DNA from: Haloferax sp. Q22
GTDB taxonomy: Archaea > Halobacteriota > Halobacteria > Halobacteriales > Haloferacaceae
Assembly (NCBI RefSeq): GCF_001482285.1
Contig: NZ_LOEP01000032.1
Span: forward strand, 38,141-102,140
Reading direction: 5' to 3'
Length of the DNA stretch: 64,000 nt
Of the stretch, positions 1 through 8,241 are shown one piece after another. The translations under genes were made by a program, and so were the position numbers. The first letter of the stretch is position 1. Each line of letters starts with the position of its first letter. A model generated the notes under the pieces. The model was not told where the DNA came from. It searched no databases and was given only the letters and a program-made list of their open reading frames with translations.

Positions 1-979
1 CCGACCGCCCGGCTACCGCAAAAACGGAGACTCCCACCCACGTTCAACCGTGTCGTTCAAAGCGGCTGGCTTCAAGCACGACGCACAGTTCACCCGCGTT
101 CGCCTCTCAAAAGGTCGCAACCTCAAAGAACACCGTTCAGACTTCATACTCTGTGAGTATCAGACTCGCCCGGATGTTGACCTAACCGAGTGGGATATTC
201 AACAGGTTCGCGCCGTCCACAAACGCGACAAATGGCGACTGCAATTCGTCTGTCGCACCACTATCGACCCGGAACCGCCGGGTGACGGGGTGGCCGGTGT
301 TGACCTTGGGGTTTGCAACTTTGCCGCCGTCTCGTTCGGTGGCGAGTCGGTGTTGTATCCCGGTGGCGCACTCAAAGAGGACGAATACTACTTCACGAAA
401 AAGAAGGCCAAGTGCGACGATTCCTCGTCCCGTGAGGCGACTCGTCTTGACCGGAATCGGACTGGTCGCCGGACACACTTCTTACACTCCCTCTCGAAAG
501 CAATCGTGGAACAGTGTGTCGAACGAGATGTCGGGACGCTTGTCGTTGGTGACCTCGGCGGCATTCGAGAGGATGACGAGACGGGCGACTCTCGGAATTG
601 GGGCGACCACGGCAACCTCGACTTACACGGGTGGGCGTTCGACCGCTTCACAACGCTTCTCGACTACAAGGCGGAAGCGGAAGGCATCGACGTGGAGTTG
701 GTGTCGGAACGCGATACGTCGAAGTCATGTTCAGTGTGTGGTCACACAGACAAGAATCAGCGCGTTGAACGTGGACTGTACGTGTGTGAGGAGTGCGAGA
801 CGGTGGCGAACGCGGACGTGAATGGTGCGGAGAATATTCGACAAAAGGTACTCCCGAGTCTCGCCACGGATGGCGGTGATAGGGATAACGGCTGGTTGGC
901 ACAGCCAGCGGTTCACCTGTTCGACCGTAGTGAGGGTGTTTTCGCCCCACGAGAACAGGTTGCTAACCGCGAACCGTAA
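1..979 (+). CDS. tnpB: TnpB-type RNA-guided nuclease/transposon protein, IS200/IS605 (IS1341) group, 5'-truncated by window edge
   Basis: The frame is open to the left edge (codons from base 2), so the N-terminus lies outside the window; an internal ATG at 50 is not the real start. Family hallmarks are visible: a RuvC-I motif GVDLG, a C-terminal zinc finger with two CxxC pairs (CSVC and CEEC), and a final RuvC Asp in ANADVNGAENI. Known TnpB proteins are RNA-guided DNA endonucleases that act on the empty donor site of their element. The RuvC-II position reads VVGDLGGI, where most families have Glu (EDL), so nuclease activity is uncertain. No TnpA is in view. The element's right end lies just downstream and abuts the 3' end of the next, convergent gene. 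Confidence 0.9.
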   Translation, partial: RPPGYRKNGDSHPRSTVSFKAAGFKHDAQFTRVRLSKGRNLKEHRSDFILCEYQTRPDVDLTEWDIQQVRAVHKRDKWRLQFVCRTTIDPEPPGDGVAGVDLGVCNFAAVSFGGESVLYPGGALKEDEYYFTKKKAKCDDSSSREATRLDRNRTGRRTHFLHSLSKAIVEQCVERDVGTLVVGDLGGIREDDETGDSRNWGDHGNLDLHGWAFDRFTTLLDYKAEAEGIDVELVSERDTSKSCSVCGHTDKNQRVERGLYVCEECETVANADVNGAENIRQKVLPSLATDGGDRDNGWLAQPAVHLFDRSEGVFAPREQVANREP

Positions 980-984
980 TATCC

Positions 985-1041
985 CAACTCAGCGGTGCGG
1001 TGCCGTGGGATTCCCGCGTCTTCAGGCGCGGGAGGATGTCA
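985..1041 (+). ncRNA. Right end of the IS605-type element; probable 3' scaffold of its omega-RNA
   Basis: Between the tnpB stop and the next gene is a GC-rich hairpin, CCCGCG / CGCGGG (1013-1018 and 1027-1032), with an 8-nt loop, followed by GAGGATGTCAA. In IS200/IS605 elements the 3' end of tnpB and the right end are transcribed as omega-RNA, whose guide is the host DNA immediately beyond the element. The 5' end of the RNA is not visible and may lie inside tnpB. The exact boundary is inferred from the hairpin and resemblance to haloarchaeal right ends I recall. Confidence 0.6.
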
Positions 1042-1434
1042 ATCTTCGACCGTGTACCATTCGAGTTCCGTCGCACACCACGGACAGAAGTCGAGGTTCC
1101 GGTCGAGTTCGCCGCCACAGATCGGGCAGGTCGGCTCGCCGTTCGCGTTGCGGCCGCGGGGGCGAATCCCGACGCGGTAGGCGTCAAGCGCGCTCAGGAA
1201 CAGCAGTCCGAGGACGGGAATCAGCACCTCTCTCGGAACCGAGTCCACGGTCACGGTCGCCGGGTCGGCGAACGTCGAGAGCAACACCAGCCCCGCGCCG
1301 ACGACGAAGGTGAACCACGCAATCGCACGTCGCCACTCGCGGAGGTAGACGTGGCCCGCCCCGGCGATTCCGAGCGAGGCACCAACCACGCCGACGAGGA
1401 CAGCGACGAACGCGCGACGACGAGCATCGGGCAT
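1039..1434 (-). CDS. Membrane protein with C-terminal zinc ribbon
   Basis: 131 residues. Two or three hydrophobic segments occupy the first ~85 residues, followed by a cytoplasmic zinc ribbon with two CxxC knuckles (CPIC and CPWC). No catalytic motif is seen and the specific function is unknown. The stop codon (complement of 1039-1041) lies at the junction with the transposon right end, so the element inserted exactly at or just beyond the 3' end without disrupting the protein core. An alternative is that the last residues were altered by the insertion. Confidence 0.75.
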   Translation of the reverse strand: MPDARRRAFVAVLVGVVGASLGIAGAGHVYLREWRRAIAWFTFVVGAGLVLLSTFADPATVTVDSVPREVLIPVLGLLFLSALDAYRVGIRPRGRNANGEPTCPICGGELDRNLDFCPWCATELEWYTVED

Positions 1435-1549
1435 CGTTCGTTGGCGTCGTCGTCCGCGCTCTTAAACGTCTGGATTGTCGGACAGTCTGTCAAGCGGTAC
1501 GAAGCCTGACAGTACGCGTTCGAACGCCCCGGATTCCACCGTTTCGAGG

Positions 1550-2644
1550 TTAGTCAGTCGTCTGCGCGTCTTCCGAAGTCGGCGGCGTCCCCGCGGCGCT
1601 GGCGGCCCCGCCCTCATCGTGCGGTTCGTGTTCGACGACGAACTCGCGGTCCGCGCCGTCGGCCGACGCCTCGACCGACGACACGCGGTACAGGCGGATG
1701 CGGCGCTCCTGTTTCGTCACGACCGGGAAGTCGTAGTGTTCGGCGTCGTGGCCGGGCCGCTCGTCGCGGTCGGCGACGAACTCCCGGTGGTCGTCGAGTC
1801 GACGTTCGACCTCCGCGCGCGAGCGTTCCGGGAGGTCGTCGAGCCGTGTTTCGAACCCGGAGACGAGGTCGGCGTCGAGGTCGTAGCCGACCGAGTTCCG
1901 CCCCGCAAGCATGGCCGCGAGCGTCGTGGTTCCGGTGCCGACGAAGGGGTCGAAGACGGTGTCGCCGTAGACGGAGTACATCCGAATCAGGCGCAGCGGA
2001 AGTTCGACGGGAAACGCCGCCGAGCGTTCTCTGTCGCCCGAATCGAGGCCCTGGCCGGTCCCGCCGAACTCCCAGAGGTCGGAAAACCAGCGGTTTCGCT
2101 CCTCCCAGAAGAAGGCGCTCTCGTAGCGCCGGTCGTCGCCCGGCGGGAACGACCGCGGGTCGCCCTTGCGGACCACCAGCACGTACTCGTGTTCGAGCGT
2201 GACGTAGGCGTTCGTCGGGAGCGTTCCCGACCCCATGAACTTCGTCAGGCGGTTCGTCGGCTTCCGCCAGATGGCGTCGGGAAGCGGCGTTAGCCCGCGC
2301 TCTCCGAGCGCGGTGAGCACGCGGGCGTGGTTGGGGTACTGGCGAAACGACCCGTCGAGGCTCCGGGTCGCGTCGCCGACGTTCACGCAGGCGACCCCGC
2401 CGGGGGCGAGCACGCGGGCCACCTCGTCCCAGACGGCGTCGAGCTGCTCGTGCATCGCCTCGAACGCGGTGTCGCCGTCGCCCGAATCGAGCGCCGCCGC
2501 GACGGCGTCGTCGCGCGCCGAAAACAGGTCGTCCCACATCTCTATCATGGGGTACGGCGGCGACGTGACGACGAGGTTCACGCTCTCGTCGGCGAGTCCG
2601 GTGTCGGCGGCGTCGCCCACCGTGAGGGCGTGAGTCGTGCGCAT
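1550..2644 (-). CDS. zim: Orphan DNA methyltransferase, beta-class N4-cytosine type, probable CTAG methylase Zim
   Basis: 364 residues from the ATG at 2644; an upstream in-frame extension to 2671 looks spurious. Motif IV (TSPPY, residues 27-31) precedes the SAM-binding motif I (DPFVGTGT, residues 232-239), the order of beta-class amino-methyltransferases. SPPY is typical of N4-cytosine enzymes. No restriction endonuclease is adjacent, so it is an orphan. Position next to tfb and similarity to H. volcanii HVO_0794 (from memory) point to the conserved halophile enzyme that methylates CTAG. The C-terminal ~100 residues after motif I are charged and of unknown role. The specificity is inferred from family, not readable from sequence. 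Confidence 0.85.
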   Translation of the reverse strand: MRTTHALTVGDAADTGLADESVNLVVTSPPYPMIEMWDDLFSARDDAVAAALDSGDGDTAFEAMHEQLDAVWDEVARVLAPGGVACVNVGDATRSLDGSFRQYPNHARVLTALGERGLTPLPDAIWRKPTNRLTKFMGSGTLPTNAYVTLEHEYVLVVRKGDPRSFPPGDDRRYESAFFWEERNRWFSDLWEFGGTGQGLDSGDRERSAAFPVELPLRLIRMYSVYGDTVFDPFVGTGTTTLAAMLAGRNSVGYDLDADLVSGFETRLDDLPERSRAEVERRLDDHREFVADRDERPGHDAEHYDFPVVTKQERRIRLYRVSSVEASADGADREFVVEHEPHDEGGAASAAGTPPTSEDAQTTD

Positions 2645-2655
2645 CGTACGGACGT

Positions 2656-2669
2656 GTTTCCCCCGAAAC
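2656..2669 (-). promoter_or_regulatory. Small inverted repeat in the zim promoter
   Basis: Perfect 5-bp arms GTTTC/GAAAC around CCCC lie 12 bp before the zim ATG. A weak TATA-like TTTTGTTT sits just upstream of it on the minus strand, about 30 bp from the start. It could be an operator over the start of a leaderless transcript; a chance palindrome of this size is possible. Confidence 0.3.
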
Positions 2670-2852
2670 AAAACCCTTCGCCTCGGTGCGGAGCCGGTCG
2701 ACCCCGCGTCGCGGTCCGCGCGGCTCGACGCTCAGGCCGGCCGCTTGCCGCGGCGAGCGCCGCCGCTGACGGGCAAATAACCGAAAACTGAGTCGCTTCG
2801 TCCGGCTCGAACCGTCGTCCGGCGCGGGCGGCGCGGGCGTCCGAATCGGTCC

Positions 2853-3860
2853 TCAGACGAGGCCGAGGTTCTCCTCGGCTTCGAGGAGCTCGTGGTAGCG
2901 GTTGCGGATGGTGACCTCGGAGATGTCGGCCACGTCGCTGACGGCGGCCTGCGTCGTCTTCTCGTTGGTGAGGAGAGCGGCGGCGTAGACGGCGGCGGCG
3001 GCGAGGCCGACCGGCGACTTGCCGGAGTGGACGCCCTTCTCCTTGGCGTTCTTCAGGAGCTGGCGCGCGCGCATCTTCGACTCGTCGGAGAGGCCGAGTT
3101 CGCTGGCGAACCGCGGGACGTACTGCTCGGGGTCGGCGGGTTTGACCTCAAGCGAGAGTTCGCGCGCGATGTAGCGGTAGGTGCGGGCGACCTCGCTCTT
3201 CTCGACGCGCGAGACCTCCGCGATTTCGTCGAGCGAGCGCGGGACGCCGGCCATGCGGGCGGCGGCGTAGGTACACGACGTGGCGACACCCTCGATGGAG
3301 CGGCCGGGGAGCAGGTCGTCGTCGAGCGCGCGGCGGTAGATGACCGAGGCGGTCTCGCGGACGTTCTCGGGCAGGCCGAGCGCGGAGGCCATACGGTCGA
3401 TTTCGCCGAGCGCCTGCTTGAGATTGCGCTCCTTGGAGTCGCGGGTGCGGAACCGCTCGTTCCACTTGCGGAGGCGCTGCATCTTCTGGCGCTGGCGCGC
3501 GCCGAGGGAGTTCCCGTACGCGTCGCGGTCGCGCCAGTCGATGTTCGTCGACAGACCCTTGTCGTGCATCGTGTTGGTCGTCGGCGCGCCGACGCGGGAC
3601 TTCTCGTCTTTCTCGCGGGCGTCGAACGCGCGCCACTCGGGGCCGCGGTCGACGGAGTCTGCGGTCACGACGAGGCCGCAGTCGTTACAGACGGTCTCGC
3701 CGTGTTCGTCGTCGGTGACGACGTGACCGCCGCACTCGGGACACTGCAGCGTATCGCCCTTCGTGTCTTCCTGTTCGGTTTCGGCCTCCTGTCGGCCGTT
3801 CTGCGTGTTTCGTTCCTGCTCCTGTGCGCCGGGGTTTCGGGTCCAGATTCGTTCACTCAT
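2853..3860 (-). CDS. tfb: Transcription initiation factor IIB (TFB)
   Basis: 335 residues, normal TFB length. The N-terminal zinc ribbon has Cys40, Cys43, Cys58 and Cys61 (CPEC and CNDC), followed by the B-finger region and two cyclin-like repeats (roughly residues 135-225 and 230-325) ending in a helix-turn-helix (SEVTIRNRYHELL). TFB binds TBP-TATA and BRE and recruits RNA polymerase. Haloarchaea have several TFB paralogs; which one this is cannot be told from the sequence alone. A clear TATA box lies 90-100 bp upstream, so this gene probably has a 5' leader, unlike most neighbours. Confidence 0.95.
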   Translation of the reverse strand: MSERIWTRNPGAQEQERNTQNGRQEAETEQEDTKGDTLQCPECGGHVVTDDEHGETVCNDCGLVVTADSVDRGPEWRAFDAREKDEKSRVGAPTTNTMHDKGLSTNIDWRDRDAYGNSLGARQRQKMQRLRKWNERFRTRDSKERNLKQALGEIDRMASALGLPENVRETASVIYRRALDDDLLPGRSIEGVATSCTYAAARMAGVPRSLDEIAEVSRVEKSEVARTYRYIARELSLEVKPADPEQYVPRFASELGLSDESKMRARQLLKNAKEKGVHSGKSPVGLAAAAVYAAALLTNEKTTQAAVSDVADISEVTIRNRYHELLEAEENLGLV

Positions 3861-3947
3861 GGATACGACGGCGGGTGCTCCGGGATGGGGTGGTTAGAGG
3901 CGGCTAGAACCCGGATGCTGTCCGTAACACCAGCAACCGCAGACGAC

Positions 3948-3957
3948 CGCATAAATG
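3948..3957 (-). promoter_or_regulatory. TATA box of tfb
   Basis: On the minus strand it reads CATTTATGCG. It is the strongest A/T block in the 260-bp intergenic region and lies about 90 bp upstream of the tfb ATG, predicting a ~65-nt leader. Confidence 0.5.
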
Positions 3958-4120
3958 GTTTGGTATCGCTTTCGGCCAGCGGCGTCGTTTGTACGTGTGA
4001 GACGGTCACACGGATAATTGAGGTTCGTGAGGGATTCGGCGATTCACCGGTCAGCGGCGGCTTCCCGTCGGCCGTGACGCGATACATACTTTTCTCGAAG
4101 GGGCGTTACCACGACTACGC

Positions 4121-4909
4121 ATGGCCGCCCACCCCCGCGTCGTCTCGCTCGCGCCGAGCGCGACGGCTATCCTCGATGCCGCCGGTCTCGACGCTCACGT
4201 CGTCGGGGCGACCGTTCACTCGCCGACCGACAAGCCGGTCGTCGGCGGCTGGCTGAACCCCGACTTCGACCGGGTCGACGAACTCGACGCCGACGCCGTC
4301 TGCACCTGCGACGACCTCCAGTCGGACGTCGCGGCGGCGGCCCGCGACCGCGGCTACGACGTGTTCCACGTCGCGCCCGCGACGCTCGCCGAGGTGTTCG
4401 ACTCGTTTCCCGTCGTCTGCGACGCCGCGGGCGACGCCAGCGCCGGCGCGACGCTCGCCGAGGACTGCCGCGACCACCTCGCCCGCATCGCCGACGTGGT
4501 CGCGGGTCGCGACCGCCCGACCGTCTACTGCGAGGAGTGGGCCGACCCGCCGATGGCCGCCGGCAACTGGGTTCCCGACCTCGTCCGCGCCGCCGGCGGG
4601 TCCGCCCCGTTCGTCGCGCCCGGCGAGCGGTCCGCCGAAGTCGACCCCGAGACCGTCGCTGCCGCCGACCCTGACCACGTGATTCTCCACCCCTGCGGGA
4701 AGGGCGAGCGCGGCGACCCCGAGGCGTTCGAGGCCCGCGGATGGAACCTCGACGCCGCGGTCCACGCCGTCGACGACTCGCTTCTCAACCAGCCGAGCCC
4801 CGCCGTCGTCTCGGGCGTCGACCGCCTCGCGCGACTGCTGCATCCCGACGCCGGCCTCCCCGAGCCGTGGGAACCCGCGACTGCGACCGAATCCGACGAA
4901 GGGAAATAA
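4121..4909 (+). CDS. BtuF-like periplasmic-binding-fold protein without signal peptide
   Basis: 262 residues. The start resembles the helical-backbone metal/cobalamin binding proteins (RVVSLAPSATAIL), with typical later motifs (ADAVCTCD, DPDHVILHPCGKG). Canonical BtuF proteins are exported and feed a BtuCD transporter. Here neither a Tat/Sec signal nor a lipobox is visible at the chosen ATG, so the protein is probably cytoplasmic, and no transporter genes are adjacent. A role in corrinoid handling is a family-based inference. The next gene starts 20 bp downstream on the same strand, probably co-transcribed. Confidence 0.75.
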   Translation: MAAHPRVVSLAPSATAILDAAGLDAHVVGATVHSPTDKPVVGGWLNPDFDRVDELDADAVCTCDDLQSDVAAAARDRGYDVFHVAPATLAEVFDSFPVVCDAAGDASAGATLAEDCRDHLARIADVVAGRDRPTVYCEEWADPPMAAGNWVPDLVRAAGGSAPFVAPGERSAEVDPETVAAADPDHVILHPCGKGERGDPEAFEARGWNLDAAVHAVDDSLLNQPSPAVVSGVDRLARLLHPDAGLPEPWEPATATESDEGK

Positions 4910-4929
4910 CCGGGCGACGCGCTTCCGAC

Positions 4930-5451
4930 ATGGACATCGCGGTCGGAAGCGGCAACCCGGTGAAGCGGCGCGCGGTCGAACGAACCTGTCCCGACGCCTC
5001 CGTGGCGGCGGTCGCCGTCGACTCCGGCGTCTCCGAACAGCCGACGGGGAACGACGAGACCATCGCGGGCGCGGTCACCCGCGCGGAGCGGGCGCTCGAC
5101 GCGGGCGACTACGACTTCGGCGTCGGCATCGAGGGCGGCGTCGCGTCGTTCCCCGCCGGCGACGGCACCGACGGGAGGGACCTGTATCTGGTGATGTGGG
5201 CTGCCGTGACCGACGGCGAGCGCGTCGGTCGCGCGGCGGGGCCGAGCCTCCCCCTTCCCGCCCGCATCGCGGACCGCATCGATGCGGGCGAGGAACTCGG
5301 GCCGGTGATGGACGACGTGCTCGGCACCGACGACATCGCGAAAAACGAGGGCGCGGCCGGCGTGTTCACCGGCGGCCGGCTCACCCGAACCGACGCGCTC
5401 GAATCGGCCGTGACGGGCGCGTTCGCGCCCTTCCGGTGTGAGTTGTACTGA
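4930..5451 (+). CDS. DUF84/YjjX-type inosine/xanthosine triphosphatase
   Basis: 173 residues. The N-terminus MDIAVGSGNPVKRRAVE is the substrate-binding signature of the YjjX/NTPase family, and GVGIEGGV plus DIAKNEGAAGVFTGG follow in the usual order. The family hydrolyses non-canonical ITP/XTP to the monophosphate, cleaning nucleotide pools. I chose the ATG at 4930 because the family begins exactly there; an open frame continues upstream but encodes low-quality sequence overlapping the previous gene. It converges on aglD with a ~30-bp gap. Confidence 0.88.
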   Translation: MDIAVGSGNPVKRRAVERTCPDASVAAVAVDSGVSEQPTGNDETIAGAVTRAERALDAGDYDFGVGIEGGVASFPAGDGTDGRDLYLVMWAAVTDGERVGRAAGPSLPLPARIADRIDAGEELGPVMDDVLGTDDIAKNEGAAGVFTGGRLTRTDALESAVTGAFAPFRCELY

Positions 5452-5484
5452 GTCGCGGATTCTGAAGGGTACTGACCCGCTCCG

Positions 5485-7359
5485 TCACTCTGACTCGGCG
5501 AGTTCGTGGTCGCGGTCGCGCACGTCCGCGCTCTCTTCGACCGCGGTCGTCAACGAGACGTTGAGCGATAGCATCGACGCGACGCCGCCGACGATGGTGA
5601 CGGCGTTTTTCACCGCGTGGTCGAGGACCGCCGCGGCGAGCGCGGCGGCGGGGGTGATCGGCGCGAGGGCGGCCATGAACACGGTGAAGGCGATTTCGTA
5701 GAGGCCGACGCCGCCGGGCGAGAGCGGGAGCACCTTCGCGAGGTTCCCGACGCTCACGGCGAAAAACGAGACGCCGACGAGCACGACGGGGTCGATGTCG
5801 ACGCCGAGCGCGAGCAGGACGACGACGGCCGTCACCACGTCGACGGTCCAGATGGCGAGGCTCGTCAGGCCGACGCGGCCGAAGGCGGCGCGGTTGCCGG
5901 CGACCGCCTGCAGGTCGGAGACGAACTGCTCGATGACGCCCGCGACGAGTTCGACGTAGGAGTCCGACGAGAACCGGCCGACGAACGCCCGGACGACGTT
6001 CCGGTCCGCGCGGGCCGACAGCGCGATGCCGAGGACGCCGAGGATGGCGACGACGCCGACGCCGGTGGCGACGTAGGCGACGGTGCGCACGTCGTCGGCG
6101 GACACGTCGACCGAGCCGCCGCTCACGCCGGTCGCCAGCACCGTGGCGATGTCGTCGAGGCCGCCGGTCGCCGCGAGGCCGACGAGGACGACACCCGCGA
6201 GCCCCGCGATGGTGAGCAGGTCGAAGACCCGCTCGACCGCGAGCGACGCGAAGCCCGAGGGGTACGGGATGTTCCGGCGCGCCTTCACGACGTAGGCGCG
6301 CACGGCGTCGCCCGCACGAGCGGGGAACACGAGGTTCCCGGTCTGACTGATGAATATCGCCCCCGTGAGGAAGCTCGCCTTCTCGCGGTAGCCGAGTTCG
6401 GCGAGGATGTCGCGGTAGCGAATCCCCCGGAGCGGCCACGAGACGACGTAGATTACCGCGGCGGCCGCGACGAGCGCGGGGTCGGCCTCGCCGAGGACCG
6501 TGATGACCTCCGAGGGATCGATGTAGAGCGTCATCAACGCGAGCGCGAAGACGGTCAAAAGCAGGCCGGCGACGATGGTCACCCGGCGGGTGATGCGCGG
6601 CCGGACCGTGAGTTGCCACCACGTCCGGAGAATCTGGCTTCCCATCCCGAGGATGTCGCGGACGAGGTCGACTTTCGTGTCGCCTTTCGGCTCCCAGTCG
6701 ACGGGGAACTCGGCGACGCGGAAGCCGGCGCGCTGGGCGCGGACGAGCATCTCCGTGTCCCAAAACCAGTGGTTGTCCTCCACGTCGTCGCGGAGCGCCT
6801 CGAACGCCTCGCGGCTGAAGGCCTTGAAGCCGCACTGGTGGTCGCGGAGGTCCGAGCGGAGGAACAGGCGGACGAGGCCGTTGTAGGCCCGGCTCGGCAC
6901 GCCGCGTTTCCGCGGGCGGTCGGCGACCCGGTCGGGCATCCAGCGCGACCCGGTCGCGGCGTCGTACTCGCCGGAGCGGACGCGCTCGACCAACTCTTCG
7001 AGGTGGCGCATGTCCGTCGCGAGGTCCGTGTCGAAGTAGACGAGCGTGTCGCCGTCGGCGGCCTCGAAGGCGCGTTCGAGCGCGCCGCCGCGACCGAGGC
7101 GGGCGTCGCTGTGGTAGTGTCGAATCCGGTCGTCCTCGGCGGCCAACCGGTCAGCTATCTCCGGCGTCTCGTCGTCGCAGCCGTCTTCGGCCACGATGAC
7201 TTCGAAGGCGTCGGTGGGGAGGAACGATTCGAGCGTCTCGACGGTGACGCGGACCGTGTTCTCGATGGTCAGCGCCTCGTTGTAGGCGGGGAGGACGACG
7301 CTCACTTCGACGCCGGCCGCGGTCGCGGCGGCCGGGCGTCGTTCTGTCGGGCGACCCAT
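5485..7359 (-). CDS. aglD: AglD, dolichol-phosphate-mannose glycosyltransferase fused to a membrane domain
   Basis: 624 residues. A GT2 domain fills residues ~18-235, with the DxD motif at Asp110/Asp112, and RDHQCGFK and FWDTEM (Asp201) downstream. A multi-helix UPF0104/LPG-flippase-like membrane domain follows to the C-terminus. These residue numbers are those I recall as essential in H. volcanii AglD (HVO_0798), which is needed for the last mannose of the S-layer N-linked pentasaccharide, transferred via dolichol phosphate. This supports both identity and start codon. The gene is transcribed alone; its other agl partners are not in the window. Confidence 0.95.
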   Translation of the reverse strand: MGRPTERRPAAATAAGVEVSVVLPAYNEALTIENTVRVTVETLESFLPTDAFEVIVAEDGCDDETPEIADRLAAEDDRIRHYHSDARLGRGGALERAFEAADGDTLVYFDTDLATDMRHLEELVERVRSGEYDAATGSRWMPDRVADRPRKRGVPSRAYNGLVRLFLRSDLRDHQCGFKAFSREAFEALRDDVEDNHWFWDTEMLVRAQRAGFRVAEFPVDWEPKGDTKVDLVRDILGMGSQILRTWWQLTVRPRITRRVTIVAGLLLTVFALALMTLYIDPSEVITVLGEADPALVAAAAVIYVVSWPLRGIRYRDILAELGYREKASFLTGAIFISQTGNLVFPARAGDAVRAYVVKARRNIPYPSGFASLAVERVFDLLTIAGLAGVVLVGLAATGGLDDIATVLATGVSGGSVDVSADDVRTVAYVATGVGVVAILGVLGIALSARADRNVVRAFVGRFSSDSYVELVAGVIEQFVSDLQAVAGNRAAFGRVGLTSLAIWTVDVVTAVVVLLALGVDIDPVVLVGVSFFAVSVGNLAKVLPLSPGGVGLYEIAFTVFMAALAPITPAAALAAAVLDHAVKNAVTIVGGVASMLSLNVSLTTAVEESADVRDRDHELAESE

Positions 7360-7381
7360 TGTCGTCGTATGGCCGCTATCC

Positions 7382-7392
7382 GCGTATGAATT
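7382..7392 (-). promoter_or_regulatory. TATA box of aglD
   Basis: Minus-strand ATTCATACGC lies ~30 bp before the ATG at 7359, the spacing expected for a leaderless haloarchaeal transcript. Confidence 0.5.
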
Positions 7393-7483
7393 TTCTGTCT
7401 TGGAACAACTACGGTCCGTGAGACGGACAGTTCGGAACGTTCGGGTGTTTGGCGGCCGCCCCGTTGCGCTCCGGCGCGTCCCG

Positions 7484-7559
7484 ACGTGTCCTGACGGCCT
7501 TGACGGCCCTGACGTGTCCTGACGGCCCTGACGCGTCCTGACGGCCCTGACGCGTCCAG
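7484..7559. repeat. Short tandem repeat, 19-bp unit
   Basis: Three near-identical copies of ACGYGTCCTGACGGCCYTG plus an extra half-unit (ACGGCCCTG) and a partial copy. The unit itself is two related 9-10-bp halves (CCTGACG-type). It lies in the 368-bp gap between the divergent aglD and 7728 genes, which holds no ORF I can support. No dyad or promoter was seen inside the repeat. Confidence 0.85.
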
Positions 7560-7727
7560 CCTGTTCCCTCGTTGGTGTGTCCGCGTCGCGTGGGTGTTAG
7601 GCGACTGTACCTGCGACGGCTCAGTGGGGCCGCCCCGACGGCCCGTTTTCGGTTAAAATCGAAAGACGGCGACGTGTTAAGCTCCTGTACCAAACCCCTG
7701 ATAGGCGTCTCGTCTCTCTGTGTAGGT

Positions 7728-7997
7728 ATGAGCACGACCGCCTCCGCGACCGCAGTCGAGGGCGAGGTCCTCGACGCCAACCGCAGCCTCTCGGAGAAAC
7801 AGCGCCGCATCCTCGACTACCTCCGCTCCAACGCCGGGGCGAAGACGTACTTCAAGTCCCGCCTCATCGCCGACGACCTCGACCTCTCCGCGAAGGAGGT
7901 CGGCGCGAACATGCGCCCCATCCTCGACGGCGATTTCGACGTGAGCGTCGAGAAGTGGGGCTACTCCTCGGGAACCACGTGGAAGGTGACCGTCTGA
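7728..7997 (+). CDS. Small winged-helix-like haloarchaeal protein (probable DUF7123 family)
   Basis: 89 residues. The core SEKQRRILDYLRSNAGAKTY followed by SRLIADDLDLSAKEVGANM reads as a helix-turn-helix with a recognition helix, and WGYSSGTTWKVTV would form the wing. Related sequences are conserved in haloarchaea. A DNA-binding or regulatory role is inferred from fold only. The ATG at 7728 is chosen because the family starts near here; an in-frame extension to 7572 runs through intergenic-type sequence. A GC-rich hairpin follows the stop. Confidence 0.8.
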   Translation: MSTTASATAVEGEVLDANRSLSEKQRRILDYLRSNAGAKTYFKSRLIADDLDLSAKEVGANMRPILDGDFDVSVEKWGYSSGTTWKVTV

Positions 7998-8028
7998 GCC
8001 CCCGCTGACGCTTCACTCCGGCCCCGCC

Positions 8029-8048
8029 GCACGCCGTCTCCGGCGTGC
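8029..8048 (+). terminator. Hairpin downstream of the 7728-7997 gene
   Basis: Perfect 8-bp arms GCACGCCG/CGGCGTGC with a TCTC loop, starting ~31 nt after the stop. No T-tract follows directly, so it may stabilise the 3' end rather than act as a classical archaeal terminator. Confidence 0.4.
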
Positions 8049-8241
8049 ACCCCGGCGCGTCCTCCCTCGCGCCACTCCACCCGGAACGCCGTCGTCTCCC
8101 ACCCCACGTCGTTCCATCCCCACTTTTTCGGGTTTTCTCGCGTCCCAGCGCCGCCGCTACGAATCGGAATAAACATCGAACCGTCACACGGTACAGCGTC
8201 AGTCGCCCGTCTCGACCGCTACCTCGACTCGTCCGGTCCCG

